A stretch of DNA of 64,000 nt from NCBI RefSeq assembly GCF_014385195.1, contig NZ_JACRTG010000034.1:158038-222037 (forward strand). Reading direction: 5' to 3'. Position numbers and translations under genes: made by a program. Position 1 is the stretch's first letter. Each line of letters starts with the position of its first letter. Positions 47,484 to 57,123 of the stretch are shown here, in pieces. The notes below the pieces were generated by a model. That model did no database searches. It worked only from the letters and a program-made list of their open reading frames with translations, and was not told the origin of the DNA. Origin of the DNA: Paratissierella segnis (lineage in GTDB: Bacteria; Bacillota; Clostridia; Tissierellales; Tissierellaceae).

Positions 47484-47540
47484 CAATTCACAATCTAAAT
47501 CAATTCACAATGCACAATTCACAATTCACAATGCACAATT
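47484..47540. repeat. ACAATTC-type heptad repeat block 5
   Basis: Tandem CAATTCACAATGCACAATTC units upstream of the rpoN promoter, abutting the AAAAGAGGAG hairpin. Confidence 0.8.
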
Positions 47541-47543
47541 TAA

Positions 47544-47604
47544 AAGAGGAGTTTCTTCTATAGACAAACTAATATTCTTTAGAAAAATCTCCTCTTCTTT
47601 TATT
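47544..47604 (-). terminator. long imperfect hairpin after the nucleoside transporter operon
   Basis: AAGAGGAGATTTTTCTA and TAGAAGAAACTCCTCTT pair imperfectly around a roughly 20-base loop, with a T-run after the distal arm on the minus strand. It lies 66 bases past the last permease gene and may be its terminator. One arm belongs to the recurrent AAAAGAGGAG element seen at 3684 and 60399. Confidence 0.5.
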
Positions 47605-47670
47605 TTGATTTATTTACTATGTTCTTTACTCACTGTTCACTATTCGTTATTCACTGTTAGTTGAATTTTT

Positions 47671-48636
47671 CTATCTCTGCGCCTTATCATATGGCACACC
47701 CTCTGCTTTAGGCGCCCGTGATTTCTTAGATGTAAATGCAAGAACTATCATTGTAGCTAAATAAGGCATCATCTTATAATAGTTTTGGTTGATACCCAAA
47801 TTGTATAAAAATGGTATGAGGGATACCGAATAAGCTAAGGTTCTTAAAAACGCAAAGAACAAGGATGCAAAAAAAATCTTTATGGGCTTCCACTGCCCGA
47901 AAATCATAACCGCTAAAGCTAAAAACCCAAAGCCTGCTACCCCTGTATGCCCATTAACATTTCCATCCATTACACCTACACAGTAGAAAAATCCACCAAT
48001 TCCTCCAAAAATACCGGACAAAGATGTCCCTAAATATCTCATCTTAGTCACATTGATTCCTACTGAATCAGCTGCCTGAGGATGTTCCCCGCAAGCACGT
48101 AGCCTAAGCCCAAATTTAGTCTTATAGAATATGATTATTGCAATTATGAGAAAAACTAAACTGATAAAAACTGTAAGATAGGTCCTTTGGAAAAACATCT
48201 TGCCTAATATCGGAATTTTTCCCAAAACCGGAAATTCCTTAATATAAAAATTCATATTTGTCGTTATCCCATCACTCATAAAAAACATCTTTGAAACCAA
48301 AAGTATTACTGCAGGAATCAGCATGTTCAATGAAGTTCCTGTAATAACTTGATCTGCTTTCATCGTGACAGCGGCAAAAGATAAGAGCAATGAATAAATC
48401 AATCCTGCAGCTGCTGCAATCAGCATCCCTAACAATAAAACAGTTTGAGGGCTTAATCCCAAATCCTGTACGAAATACACAAATAACGTAGCAAAGAATG
48501 CTCCAAACAGCATTATACCTTCAAGCGCTATATTTACTATTCCTCCGATTTCACTGAACATACCTCCTAATGCAACAAGGAGTAATGGCATTGCTACAGG
48601 AAGCATATTTTGTATTAAATAATATACAGTATCCAT
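47671..48636 (-). CDS. nupQ: nucleoside ABC transporter permease (NupQ/YufQ type)
   Basis: A 321-residue permease with about eight to nine hydrophobic segments, of the BPD_transp_2 family (RbsC-like). The family segment KTKFGLRLRACGEHPQAADS is followed by GINVTKMRYLGTSLSG. It pairs with the second permease encoded immediately upstream, whose stop overlaps its ATG by one base. In Bacillus the orthologous NupNOPQ system imports guanosine and other nucleosides; substrate here is inferred. Confidence 0.85.
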   Translation of the reverse strand: MDTVYYLIQNMLPVAMPLLLVALGGMFSEIGGIVNIALEGIMLFGAFFATLFVYFVQDLGLSPQTVLLLGMLIAAAAGLIYSLLLSFAAVTMKADQVITGTSLNMLIPAVILLVSKMFFMSDGITTNMNFYIKEFPVLGKIPILGKMFFQRTYLTVFISLVFLIIAIIIFYKTKFGLRLRACGEHPQAADSVGINVTKMRYLGTSLSGIFGGIGGFFYCVGVMDGNVNGHTGVAGFGFLALAVMIFGQWKPIKIFFASLFFAFLRTLAYSVSLIPFLYNLGINQNYYKMMPYLATMIVLAFTSKKSRAPKAEGVPYDKAQR

Positions 48637-49829
48637 TATTCTGCCCCCTTTATATTATTATCGGATTTTTCAACCAAAGAATCCTCGTTTATATTATGCT
48701 TGGAATTATCATCAATTTTTTTCTTTCCAACAAATTTTTTTATAATTCCTCCAAAGGCTGTGCTCACAATCGCGGCAAATGCTGAAAAATAAATAATTAC
48801 GGAAATTACCACATCAATTATCTCAGGTTTAAAGCCTACAAGGCTTGCAAGAGTTCCTCCACGCTGTATATGGGATATAAATATAGAGGAAAAAATAGTC
48901 CCTATAGGATGCGAATTTCCTAATAGCGCAACCGCAATACCGTTGAATCCGGCCGGCGCTATTATATTAATAGGCTCATATGTCATACTACTGCCTGCAA
49001 TACCTGAAGGAGCAAGTATTGCAAAAGCACCGCCTAGACCCGCCAATCCTCCGGCAATTAACATTGTGATTATAGTATTTCTTTTACCTTTCATTCCTGC
49101 ATATTCACTGGCAAATTTATTATAACCGGTTGCTTTTAGTTCATATCCAAAGGTGGTCTTTTCTAAAACAATGTACAAAATGATTCCAATAGCAATTGCC
49201 AAAACAATTCCATAATTGACATTTGAGCCCTTTATCCCAAGCGACGGAATCTGTACATCAGTTGGTAAATAATTTGTTCTGGTTTTTGTAGCTACATACA
49301 TTACTGAGCTGCCTTGAACCCACATATCGACTAAATACATACCAATATAATTAAACATTATAGATGTAATTACTTCGTTTACATTTAAGAATGCTTTGAA
49401 AAATCCGGGGATAAATCCCCAAAGCATGCCTCCTAACATTCCTGCCAAAACAGCAACTATCCAATGACTGTTCCCCGGCAAATCAAACATAAATCCAACA
49501 TAAAGAGCAAAGAACATACCCATTGTATATTGTCCGGAAGCTCCTATATTGAACAGTCCAATTTTATAAGCAAATCCAACGGAAAGACCTGTCATCAATA
49601 TTGGTGTAGCAAAATAAAATACATCTCCAATACGCTTAAATCCTCCTAAGACTATGAATTTAAAGCCAGCCCAAGCGCTATCGGGTTTGGCAAAAATCAT
49701 TACTATTAAACCAAATAATAATCCCAGAAGTATTGCTATTAAAGCAGACGTCAATGAAGAAAATCCCTTACTGTGTGTTATACGTTTTAAATTAAATTTA
49801 TTTTTAACAACTTGATTATTTTCCCCCAT
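48636..49829 (-). CDS. nupP: nucleoside ABC transporter permease (NupP/YufP type)
   Basis: A 397-residue permease of the same family as its neighbour, longer because of an N-terminal cytoplasmic extension and a charged C-terminal tail (about 360-397). The conserved segment is KTTFGYELKATGYNKFASEY. Its start overlaps the ATPase gene by 14 bases and its stop overlaps the next permease by one base, a tightly coupled operon. Confidence 0.87.
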   Translation of the reverse strand: MGENNQVVKNKFNLKRITHSKGFSSLTSALIAILLGLLFGLIVMIFAKPDSAWAGFKFIVLGGFKRIGDVFYFATPILMTGLSVGFAYKIGLFNIGASGQYTMGMFFALYVGFMFDLPGNSHWIVAVLAGMLGGMLWGFIPGFFKAFLNVNEVITSIMFNYIGMYLVDMWVQGSSVMYVATKTRTNYLPTDVQIPSLGIKGSNVNYGIVLAIAIGIILYIVLEKTTFGYELKATGYNKFASEYAGMKGKRNTIITMLIAGGLAGLGGAFAILAPSGIAGSSMTYEPINIIAPAGFNGIAVALLGNSHPIGTIFSSIFISHIQRGGTLASLVGFKPEIIDVVISVIIYFSAFAAIVSTAFGGIIKKFVGKKKIDDNSKHNINEDSLVEKSDNNIKGAE

Positions 49830-51366
49830 CGTTAATCTCCTTTACCACATCACGTTTTGCGCCTGACATGTAAAGCCCAAGCTCTTCTACAGTAGCAATC
49901 TTAGGGTCCAGTTCTCCTACAATTTCCCCTTCATACATTACCAGTATTCTATCACTTACATCCATAACTTCGTCCAACTCCAATGATACCAAAAGTACAG
50001 CTTTTCCGGCGTCACGCCTTGCAACCAGCTGTTTGTGTACATATTCTATAGCTCCTACATCCAACCCCCTTGTAGGCTGAACTGCAACAAGAAGTTCAGG
50101 CTCCTTGTCTATTTCTCTCGCAACAATTGCTTTTTGTTGATTGCCTCCTGACATACTTCTAGCTATTGTATCCGGTCCCTGGCTGCTTCTAATATCAAAT
50201 TCATCTATAAGTTTTTCAGCATATTCTCTAACTGCATCAAATTTTATAAATCCGGATTTTTGGAAATCCTTCTGCCAATATCTTTGTAAAACCAAATTTT
50301 GACCCAGTTTGTAGTCAAGCACTAGTCCATATTTGTGCCTATCTTCCGGAATATGACTCATCCCCAATATAGAACGTCTCCTTATAGATGATTTGGTAAT
50401 ATCTTCACCACAGAGCTTTATAGCTCCTGAGCTTACTTTATCAAGTCCTGTTAATGCATTTACAAATTCAGTTTGACCATTGCCGTCAATCCCTGCAATA
50501 CAGAGGATCTCACCGCCTCTTACGTCAAAGGATACGTTCTTAACAGCATTATTTTTATGAGTTTTTGATGCTACAGTTAGGTTTTTAACAGAAAGTGTAA
50601 CATCGCCTGTCTTAACCTCGTCTTTATGAACACTAAATGTAATATTTCTTCCTACCATCATTCTGGAAAGTTCTTCTTTACTTGTTTCATTAATATTTAC
50701 AGTTCCCATGCATTTACCCTTACGAAGGACTGTACATCTGTCTGCTACTTCCATTATCTCATTTAGTTTATGAGTTATAAACAAAATTGATTTACCCTCT
50801 TCTGCAAAATCTCTCATAATCTGAAGAATTTCCTTTATTTCTTGAGGAGTTAAAACAGCAGTAGGCTCATCAAAAATCAATATTTCATTGTCCCTGTAGA
50901 GCATTTTAAGAATTTCCACCCTTTGTTGCATACCTACAGTTATATCTTCAATCAGCTCATCGGGATCAACCCTTAGCCCATATTTTTCGCTCAAATTAAT
51001 AACCTTTTCCCGTGCTTCCTTCTTTTTCAAAAAGCCTGCGGTGTTCGGTTCAACTCCCAATATAATATTTTCAAGCACGGTAAAAATCTCTACTAGTTTA
51101 AAATGTTGATGAACCATACCTATTCCAAGCTCATTAGCATCATTGGGATTGTTTATCTTAACAACTTGTCCATTTTTACGTATTTCTCCTTCTTCAGCTT
51201 GATAGAGTCCAAAAAGTACACTCATAAGTGTTGATTTTCCAGCCCCATTTTCTCCTAGAAGAGCATGAATTTCTCCCTTTTTTAATTTTAAGGTAATATT
51301 GTCGTTAGCAATAATACCCGGGAATTTTTTTGTTATATTAAGCATTTCAATAATATAATTTTCCAC
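49816..51366 (-). CDS. nupO: nucleoside ABC transporter ATP-binding protein (NupO/YufO type)
   Basis: A 516-residue tandem ATPase. The first half has GENGAGKST, the Q-loop MVHQHFKLV and Walker B LIFDEPTAVLTP. The second half has a degenerate Walker A (GIDGNGQTE), the signature MSGGNQQKA and VAVQPTRGLD. Degenerate second sites are usual in RbsA-like sugar/nucleoside importers. It lies downstream of the BMP lipoprotein gene, separated by a terminator-like hairpin that probably reduces its expression relative to the binding protein. Confidence 0.92.
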   Translation of the reverse strand: MENYIIEMLNITKKFPGIIANDNITLKLKKGEIHALLGENGAGKSTLMSVLFGLYQAEEGEIRKNGQVVKINNPNDANELGIGMVHQHFKLVEIFTVLENIILGVEPNTAGFLKKKEAREKVINLSEKYGLRVDPDELIEDITVGMQQRVEILKMLYRDNEILIFDEPTAVLTPQEIKEILQIMRDFAEEGKSILFITHKLNEIMEVADRCTVLRKGKCMGTVNINETSKEELSRMMVGRNITFSVHKDEVKTGDVTLSVKNLTVASKTHKNNAVKNVSFDVRGGEILCIAGIDGNGQTEFVNALTGLDKVSSGAIKLCGEDITKSSIRRRSILGMSHIPEDRHKYGLVLDYKLGQNLVLQRYWQKDFQKSGFIKFDAVREYAEKLIDEFDIRSSQGPDTIARSMSGGNQQKAIVAREIDKEPELLVAVQPTRGLDVGAIEYVHKQLVARRDAGKAVLLVSLELDEVMDVSDRILVMYEGEIVGELDPKIATVEELGLYMSGAKRDVVKEINDGGK

Positions 51367-51469
51367 GGTAACCTCTTCTCTTAATTATATTTTTATAATT
51401 CACAGTTCATAATCGGTAGAATCATTCTTTAGAATCTTAAAAGAGAAGATTCCTCTTTATTAAGGTATT

Positions 51470-51499
51470 AAAAAATGGGGGAATTTTGACTCCCCCATT
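51470..51499 (-). terminator. terminator/attenuator after the BMP lipoprotein gene
   Basis: ATGGGGGA and TCCCCCAT form an 8-bp stem, followed on the minus strand by ATTTTTTAA. It lies between the binding-protein gene and the ATPase gene of the same transporter, so partial termination would favour the binding protein. Confidence 0.8.
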
Positions 51500-51545
51500 A
51501 ATAACCTACTTGCATAAGGCAAGCCTATGTCAAATAATTTTTAAA

Positions 51546-52742
51546 CTATCTAGTAGTTACTGAAACCTTTACGAGATTTAATTGAGTTGTAAGTTCTTCA
51601 GCAGTTGCATTTCCTGATGGATCTTCAACTTCTATTTCACGAATAGGCTTTACGCTTCCATCTACTAATGTCTTGTATACTTTTTCGTAATCGTCTTTTG
51701 TGAATTTTTCAAATCTATCAAATGCATCTGTATTTGGTTCGCCTATTACAGTTGTAGGAAGACTTACACCATCGTTTTCGGCGCTAAATACTGTTGTTTT
51801 GCCAGCATATGTTGCCCAGCTATCGGTTTTGTAGATTGATTCCAATACGCTTATTACGGAAGCTGCAAGACCTTTTGTAGCTGATGTAATGACTGTTTCA
51901 CTGTCATATCTTTGGTCTACGTCAACGCCTATAACCTTACCGTTAGATTCATTAGCTGCTGACATTACTGATTTACCAACTGAGCCACCGCAACCGAATA
52001 CTACTTCTGCTCCTTCTTGGAACATTGTCTTAGCAGTCGCTTTGTTTGTATCATTTTCGTCAAAGTTTCCTGTATAGTGATAGATTGCCTTAATGGCTCC
52101 ATCTTCAAGCCCTAGTTCTTTTGCTGCACCTTCAGCGCCTTGAAGATATCCATATCCGAAAGCTTGTACTGCCGGTACCGCCATGCCACCCATGAAACCT
52201 ATTTTAGTCATCCCATCCATGACTGCTGCATAACCTGCAAGGTATCCTGATTGTTCTTCAGCATAAAGAATACTTGCAACATTTTCTTTCGTTTCTGCTT
52301 CAGAATAATCTGCTGAATGTGGAGCACCATCAAGAAGTATAAATTTTACATCAGGATATTTTGTCTGAGCTTCAAAGATTGGAACTTCAAAAAGAAATCC
52401 CGGAGTTACAACAACTTTTGCTCCACCTTGGATTGCCAAATCAATTGCTGCTAAATAGCCGGCATCAGATGCCTCTTCTGGTTTGATATAGTTATGTGTA
52501 ATGTTGTTTTCTTCTGCAAATGCTACTACGCCTTCCCAAGAACCTTGGTTAAATGATTTGTCATCTATATTACCTTTGTCTGTGATTAAAGCAATTTCAT
52601 AACCATCACTTGATGTACCTTGGTCATCACCATTGCCTGTTGGCTCTTGATTTCCACCATTATCTACAGGTGCTTTAGAACATCCAACCAAGCTAGTAAA
52701 TACCAGCATAATGGCAATTGCAATGGATAGAGTTTTTTTCAT
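51546..52742 (-). CDS. nupN: BMP family nucleoside-binding lipoprotein
   Basis: A 398-residue lipoprotein. The signal peptide ends in a lipobox LVGCSK (Cys about 21), followed by a Gly/Asn/Asp-rich linker and a BMP/Med domain (ALITDKGNIDDKSFNQGSWEG; FGCGGSVGKSVMSAANESNG). BMP proteins such as PnrA and NupN bind purine nucleosides for ABC import. AGGGGGGT precedes the ATG. It is the first gene of the operon and has a clear promoter. Confidence 0.92.
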   Translation of the reverse strand: MKKTLSIAIAIMLVFTSLVGCSKAPVDNGGNQEPTGNGDDQGTSSDGYEIALITDKGNIDDKSFNQGSWEGVVAFAEENNITHNYIKPEEASDAGYLAAIDLAIQGGAKVVVTPGFLFEVPIFEAQTKYPDVKFILLDGAPHSADYSEAETKENVASILYAEEQSGYLAGYAAVMDGMTKIGFMGGMAVPAVQAFGYGYLQGAEGAAKELGLEDGAIKAIYHYTGNFDENDTNKATAKTMFQEGAEVVFGCGGSVGKSVMSAANESNGKVIGVDVDQRYDSETVITSATKGLAASVISVLESIYKTDSWATYAGKTTVFSAENDGVSLPTTVIGEPNTDAFDRFEKFTKDDYEKVYKTLVDGSVKPIREIEVEDPSGNATAEELTTQLNLVKVSVTTR

Positions 52743-52791
52743 TTTTTACCCCCCTAATTTTTATAAAAAATAAATTATTATCTGCCTATTA

Positions 52792-52820
52792 ATTATACTA
52801 TTTCCGTCAGAATAATACAA
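52792..52820 (-). promoter_or_regulatory. promoter of the nucleoside transporter operon
   Basis: TTGTAT, a 17-base spacer and a perfect TATAAT on the minus strand, ending 50 bases before the lipoprotein start. I see no purine riboswitch in the short leader. Confidence 0.75.
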
Positions 52821-52837
52821 CTACAAAATTGGTAAAC

Positions 52838-52946
52838 AATGCATAATGCACAACTTAATTCAATTCACAATTCACAATTCACAATTCACAATTGAAAAGA
52901 TAGTGAAGAAATAAGAACTAAGAACTAAGAGTGAAGAACTGCTAGA
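52838..52946. repeat. composite repeat block 6
   Basis: AATGCATAATGCACAAC, then several exact ACAATTC units (52861-52892), then AGTGAAGAAATAAGAACTAA and related heptads. It lies between grdD and the nucleoside transporter promoter. Confidence 0.85.
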
Positions 52947-52953
52947 GGAGGTA

Positions 52954-54135
52954 CTAGCAGTCTTCAGGTTCTCCTACATCATAGCCTGCTTTGGCTAAAA
53001 ATTTTAAGGATTCATTTATCCTATTTTCGTTTACCATAACTATAGGTCCGGTACATCCCATTCCCGATTCAGCATAGATACCTTCTTTCCACAATACTTT
53101 AACCGCATCTTCCAATTCCATTATATCTATACCTTCAATAGTCCCGGTTACTGTTTCCTTTAGGGGAGCGATTATTTCTTGCCCAATTTCCTCTTTCTTA
53201 ACTTCCTTGTTTGAATTTTTTAGAATTTCACTTAACCCTGCCTTATTTGCTTTTTCAAACTCTTCTTTTGCAAATTTGCCTAGGTTCCCTCGAAGAAGAT
53301 CAGCCGCATAAGAAATGGCATTAGCAACTACCGGTGTACCGGATGCTCTGGACAAGATTAAAATTGTTCTATCATAATCTTCTCCAATTCCGGGACCGTA
53401 TCCGTAGCCTTGAGATTCAAAACTTCCTCCTGTTGTAAATGAGGAGAAAACTTTCATCAATATATTGCCGGTTAAGGTGTCTGTAATCATCACATCGGGA
53501 GTTCCTATCAACAGATCATTCCCTCTCATTACCGCTCCGCCATCTGCTCTTTGGGACTCAGTAAAGTTTATGGAATAACCTTTTGATATTAGCTCCTTAT
53601 AAATTCTTTCAACTTGTCTTGCCCCATCGACATTCAATATACCTACAGCGGGATTCTCAATACCCATAGCTTTTGCGGCTATTATTCCATGAATGCCATT
53701 CTTCACCATTGCCTCTACTCTATGAGATGAAGAGGTCCCGGTAGTTGTTGCTATAAACATCTCTCTTCCAAATCCCGGAGTTATAACTTTGCCTACTGTA
53801 GAAACCCCAATCGGAAAACTGTAGTGCTGAGTTACACACGCACCTATTTCACCTTTGTCAAGGAGTTCCTCCATCTTTTTATATCCTTCTTCATCTGTTT
53901 TTACTATCTCTTGAGTAAGCTTTGAATCCACCTTTTCTCCTATAAGCACTACTTCTAATCCATCATCTCTTTTTTGAGCTATTTCAGCGCCTTTTACTAT
54001 ATTCTCAATACCTAATTCACTACCAAAAGTAGTAATACCTACACGAACTCTTTCTCCAAATCTTCCTGTTTCCAAGGAATTGGCAATATCATTAAAAACC
54101 TTGCCAATCATGTCTTTAACATTGTTTTCAGACAT
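52954..54135 (-). CDS. grdD: glycine reductase complex component C, alpha subunit
   Basis: A 393-residue GrdD. Protein C takes the carboxymethyl group from selenoprotein A and, with its partner GrdC, releases acetyl phosphate. Its fold resembles PlsX/phosphotransacetylase-type proteins. The C-terminal cysteine segment GMGCTGPIVMVNENR matches the region carrying the reactive Cys of GrdD. It is the last gene of the operon and starts 10 bases after grdC. Confidence 0.95.
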   Translation of the reverse strand: MSENNVKDMIGKVFNDIANSLETGRFGERVRVGITTFGSELGIENIVKGAEIAQKRDDGLEVVLIGEKVDSKLTQEIVKTDEEGYKKMEELLDKGEIGACVTQHYSFPIGVSTVGKVITPGFGREMFIATTTGTSSSHRVEAMVKNGIHGIIAAKAMGIENPAVGILNVDGARQVERIYKELISKGYSINFTESQRADGGAVMRGNDLLIGTPDVMITDTLTGNILMKVFSSFTTGGSFESQGYGYGPGIGEDYDRTILILSRASGTPVVANAISYAADLLRGNLGKFAKEEFEKANKAGLSEILKNSNKEVKKEEIGQEIIAPLKETVTGTIEGIDIMELEDAVKVLWKEGIYAESGMGCTGPIVMVNENRINESLKFLAKAGYDVGEPEDC

Positions 54136-54145
54136 ATGATCACCT

Positions 54146-55684
54146 CTAATCTTTCAGTAGATGTGAAGCAAAATCCCTCATGGCTTCTGCAACTAATCTT
54201 CTAATTTCTTCCTCTGAAACGCCCTTTTCTTCTTGGATATTTCCTGGGTTCTTTTCCATTACAATAGATGCACCGTCAAATAGATTAGTCATCCTTCCCA
54301 GGAACAAACTACCCTTTCCTATAATCATTGCCTTATCTATTTTCCCCTTTAAGATATCTTCTCTTCCAAATCCTATATAAGGAACACCGGAAGGAATATG
54401 CCCCTGTGTAGGCGCCCAACCTTCCATACCATGATTTAATATAAAATCATTGATGCCACTTCTTTCCAACTCTCCTCTCTTAACACCCAGAGCAGCAATC
54501 ATCTTGTAGTTGGCATTTGGTACGTCTCCTGCACCTGCAGGTTTGGTTACATCAGGATTTTGCATTTCTACAGAAAATTTGTCTATATCTGTTATTTTTA
54601 AATTCCCCCTATCTAATGGGTCCGTAACCAATGATGTGATAACAGCCTGTGGTGATGATCCCGTCCCTACATTGTGTTTACCAACCAAATCCGTCCTTAG
54701 TATAGGGTTTTCTCCATCATTTTCAGCTATTACCATTGCAAATCCGCCAATTACATCTTCTAATATAGGCAAATCCTTCTTTACGTGATCTTTGCCATTC
54801 ATACCCAATTTAGCTGTTGAGCCTCCTGAGACAATCATTACTTTTTTAAAAGTACCCGCCTTTACTAAAGATGCTGCAGATATAATTGAATGAATAGGAG
54901 CAGCACAGAAGCCTCTTATATCGGAGCCTGAAGCATTAATCAAGCCTGCGACTTCTGCTATAGCTTTAGAGAAGTTGCCTCCTCCTCTTTGGTTCATATC
55001 GCCGCATGCTTCCTCAGAGCATTCAATTACATAATCTATCTCATCAGGAATTATGTCATTTTTATCTAATAAATGAAGCGCTGCTAAAACACCGCTTGCC
55101 TTTGAGACAAGATTTTCAAACAGGACATGAGCATTTAAGTTTTGATCTACATCATGGGCTCTTTTTACGCATCCCACCAATTTCCCGTTGAAAAACAATC
55201 CCTCAGCACCATGCTCTTGTATAAGCCCTTCAATATCTGACAATGTCTCGCCTTGTTTTAAATTTGCTACCATTTCGTCTGTAATTAAAGGATGCTTTAT
55301 AAGCTTTGCTTTTACATCTTTTGTAAATTCAACCGATAGCTTTACCAGATCAAAAGAATCTACGATTTTCATCATTCCTATGAATTCGTCTTGAGGCATT
55401 ATTTCGCCAAATCTTCCTTCTCGCGTAGCTCCTTCAATTTTTTTATCATGCCAAGGCTGCTCATATTTTCTTAATTCATCAGGATGATGATTTCCTATAT
55501 ACACTTGATTTGGCAGATAATTGACTGCCTCCTCATAAGTTCTTAAATGACTTGGCAGATTTTTTAAATATTCTGAATCAGGGTGCAAATATTTCTCCGT
55601 AGTTTGTGTAGTACCATTGTTTAAAACCATATCCGGAGCATGTACCAGTATATACGAAGCCCCTTTTATTGTCGGATAACTCAT
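54146..55684 (-). CDS. grdC: glycine reductase complex component C, beta subunit
   Basis: A 512-residue GrdC, related to FabH/thiolase-fold enzymes. Conserved segments include SEEACGDMNQRGGGNFSKAI and GFCAAPIHSIISAASLVKAG, with cysteines placed for acyl transfer. With GrdD it forms protein C, which yields acetyl phosphate used for ATP synthesis by acetate kinase. It is separated from grdB by about 90 bases containing a stable hairpin. A ribosome site GGAGGTGG precedes the ATG. Confidence 0.95.
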   Translation of the reverse strand: MSYPTIKGASYILVHAPDMVLNNGTTQTTEKYLHPDSEYLKNLPSHLRTYEEAVNYLPNQVYIGNHHPDELRKYEQPWHDKKIEGATREGRFGEIMPQDEFIGMMKIVDSFDLVKLSVEFTKDVKAKLIKHPLITDEMVANLKQGETLSDIEGLIQEHGAEGLFFNGKLVGCVKRAHDVDQNLNAHVLFENLVSKASGVLAALHLLDKNDIIPDEIDYVIECSEEACGDMNQRGGGNFSKAIAEVAGLINASGSDIRGFCAAPIHSIISAASLVKAGTFKKVMIVSGGSTAKLGMNGKDHVKKDLPILEDVIGGFAMVIAENDGENPILRTDLVGKHNVGTGSSPQAVITSLVTDPLDRGNLKITDIDKFSVEMQNPDVTKPAGAGDVPNANYKMIAALGVKRGELERSGINDFILNHGMEGWAPTQGHIPSGVPYIGFGREDILKGKIDKAMIIGKGSLFLGRMTNLFDGASIVMEKNPGNIQEEKGVSEEEIRRLVAEAMRDFASHLLKD

Positions 55685-55728
55685 TTATATCCACCTCCAA
55701 ATTTTGAGTTTAATAACATCTAACTTAA

Positions 55729-55762
55729 CAAATGGGTGATTAATTTTTAAATCACCCATTTA
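55729..55762. other. hairpin between grdB and grdC
   Basis: AAATGGGTGATT and AATCACCCATTT form a 12-bp stem with an internal AT-rich loop. There is no clear T-run in the operon direction, so a processing/stability element or weak attenuator seems likelier than a full terminator. Confidence 0.65.
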
Positions 55763-55776
55763 AAGTTTTTATGAAA

Positions 55777-57087
55777 TTACTTATCAAATACTGTTTGACC
55801 GTCAACTTCTGTACAAAGAGCTTCTAAAGCCTTTTCTACAAGTTTCCTTCTTAAAGCCTTCTCATCTTTAGGATCTAATTTTGGATCTCCTAAAGGATGA
55901 GGAATTGCAATTGCAGGAACTATTCTATTTGCTCCTACCGTAAGTGAAATTGGAACAACGGTACATATATGAACTACCGGAATACCAGCTCTTTCAACCT
56001 CTTTTACCATGGTTGCGCCGCAACGTGTACAGGTGCCTCAGGTGGAGGTCAAGATAACTGCGTCTACTCCGTCTTGTTTTAATTCTTTACTAAATTCGGC
56101 TGCATAGCTTTTCGCGTTGGCAACTGATGTACCGTTACCAACAGTAGCATAATAGTACCTATGAAGCTTACCGATTTTACCTTCTTTTTCAAGGTCTCTT
56201 AACACATCCACCGGTAAAACTCTATCCGCATCTTTATTGGCATAAACGGGATCATAACCACCGTGAGCTGTTTCAAAAGTATCTTCTGTTAAATCTTCTA
56301 TTCCCTCAATATCATATTTCCCATATTTAGAAGCAGAAGACGCTTCAATATGATCAGGATTCCCTTTTGGAACGATACCACCTGATGTTACAAGCGCAAT
56401 AGTTGCCTCATTCAATACTTTAATCGCAGAATTTGGCTCAACTCTATCAAAATTGGGCATTGGATATTCAGTTGTGAATTCTTCGCCTTTGAGCTTATTG
56501 ATAAGCATATCAACAGCTCTTTCGGAACCCCTTTGTTCAGCGAAATAATTCTTCCTGATACCTCTTTCCAGATAACCTTCTTCCTCCGGAGATCCTATAG
56601 GTTCTTTCTTGACTAGTTTCAAGGCTAATGGTACCAATTTTGCGACTGCATCTCTCATACCTGCTGCACTATCTCTTGTGGATATTATATATGTTTTGCT
56701 TTTGAACATATCGGCGCCCGGATTTTCAATATACATACCGGATATGGAAGGTATACCTAATTCGCTTTGAACAGCATCGGCTATAGTTCCACAGGCAACA
56801 CCATATCTTCCGGCATTAAATGCAGGCCCTGCTACAAATAAATCCGGGTTATATTTTTTGACCATTCCCAATATTTCTTTTTTAGCTTCTTCCAAGTTTT
56901 CATTAAAATAACTATCTCCACAGACAACAGTAGCAACTATCTCAGCTTCTCCTTTAAACCCTGCATTTAATGCAAGACCAGGTCCAACAATTTTTTCTCT
57001 AACCTCAGGCCTGTGGCCGGCTTTTTCTTCACCGCCAATACCTGCAAAAAATTGATTTATATAGTGTACTACTCTATATTTTGCCAC
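55777..57087 (-). CDS. grdB: glycine reductase component B, gamma subunit (selenoprotein)
   Basis: A 436-residue selenoprotein read through one in-frame TGA at 56038-56040. The context STUGTCTRCGATMV is the canonical GrdB Sec site, and the frame continues without change for 86 codons to TAA. Protein B (GrdB plus processed GrdE) forms a Schiff base with glycine and transfers the carboxymethyl group to selenoprotein A. A GTTGC-GGC-GCAAC hairpin (56012-56024) lies 14 bases after the TGA, at SECIS distance. A conventional gene caller splits this gene at the TGA. Confidence 0.97.
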
Positions 57088-57123
57088 CGATTTCCCCCCT
57101 CTCTCCTATTTAATTTGGGTTTA

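Noticed and set aside
55777..57087. Premature stop or frameshift in grdB
   Set aside because: The TGA sits exactly at the known selenocysteine position with family-specific flanking residues, and the frame continues unchanged.
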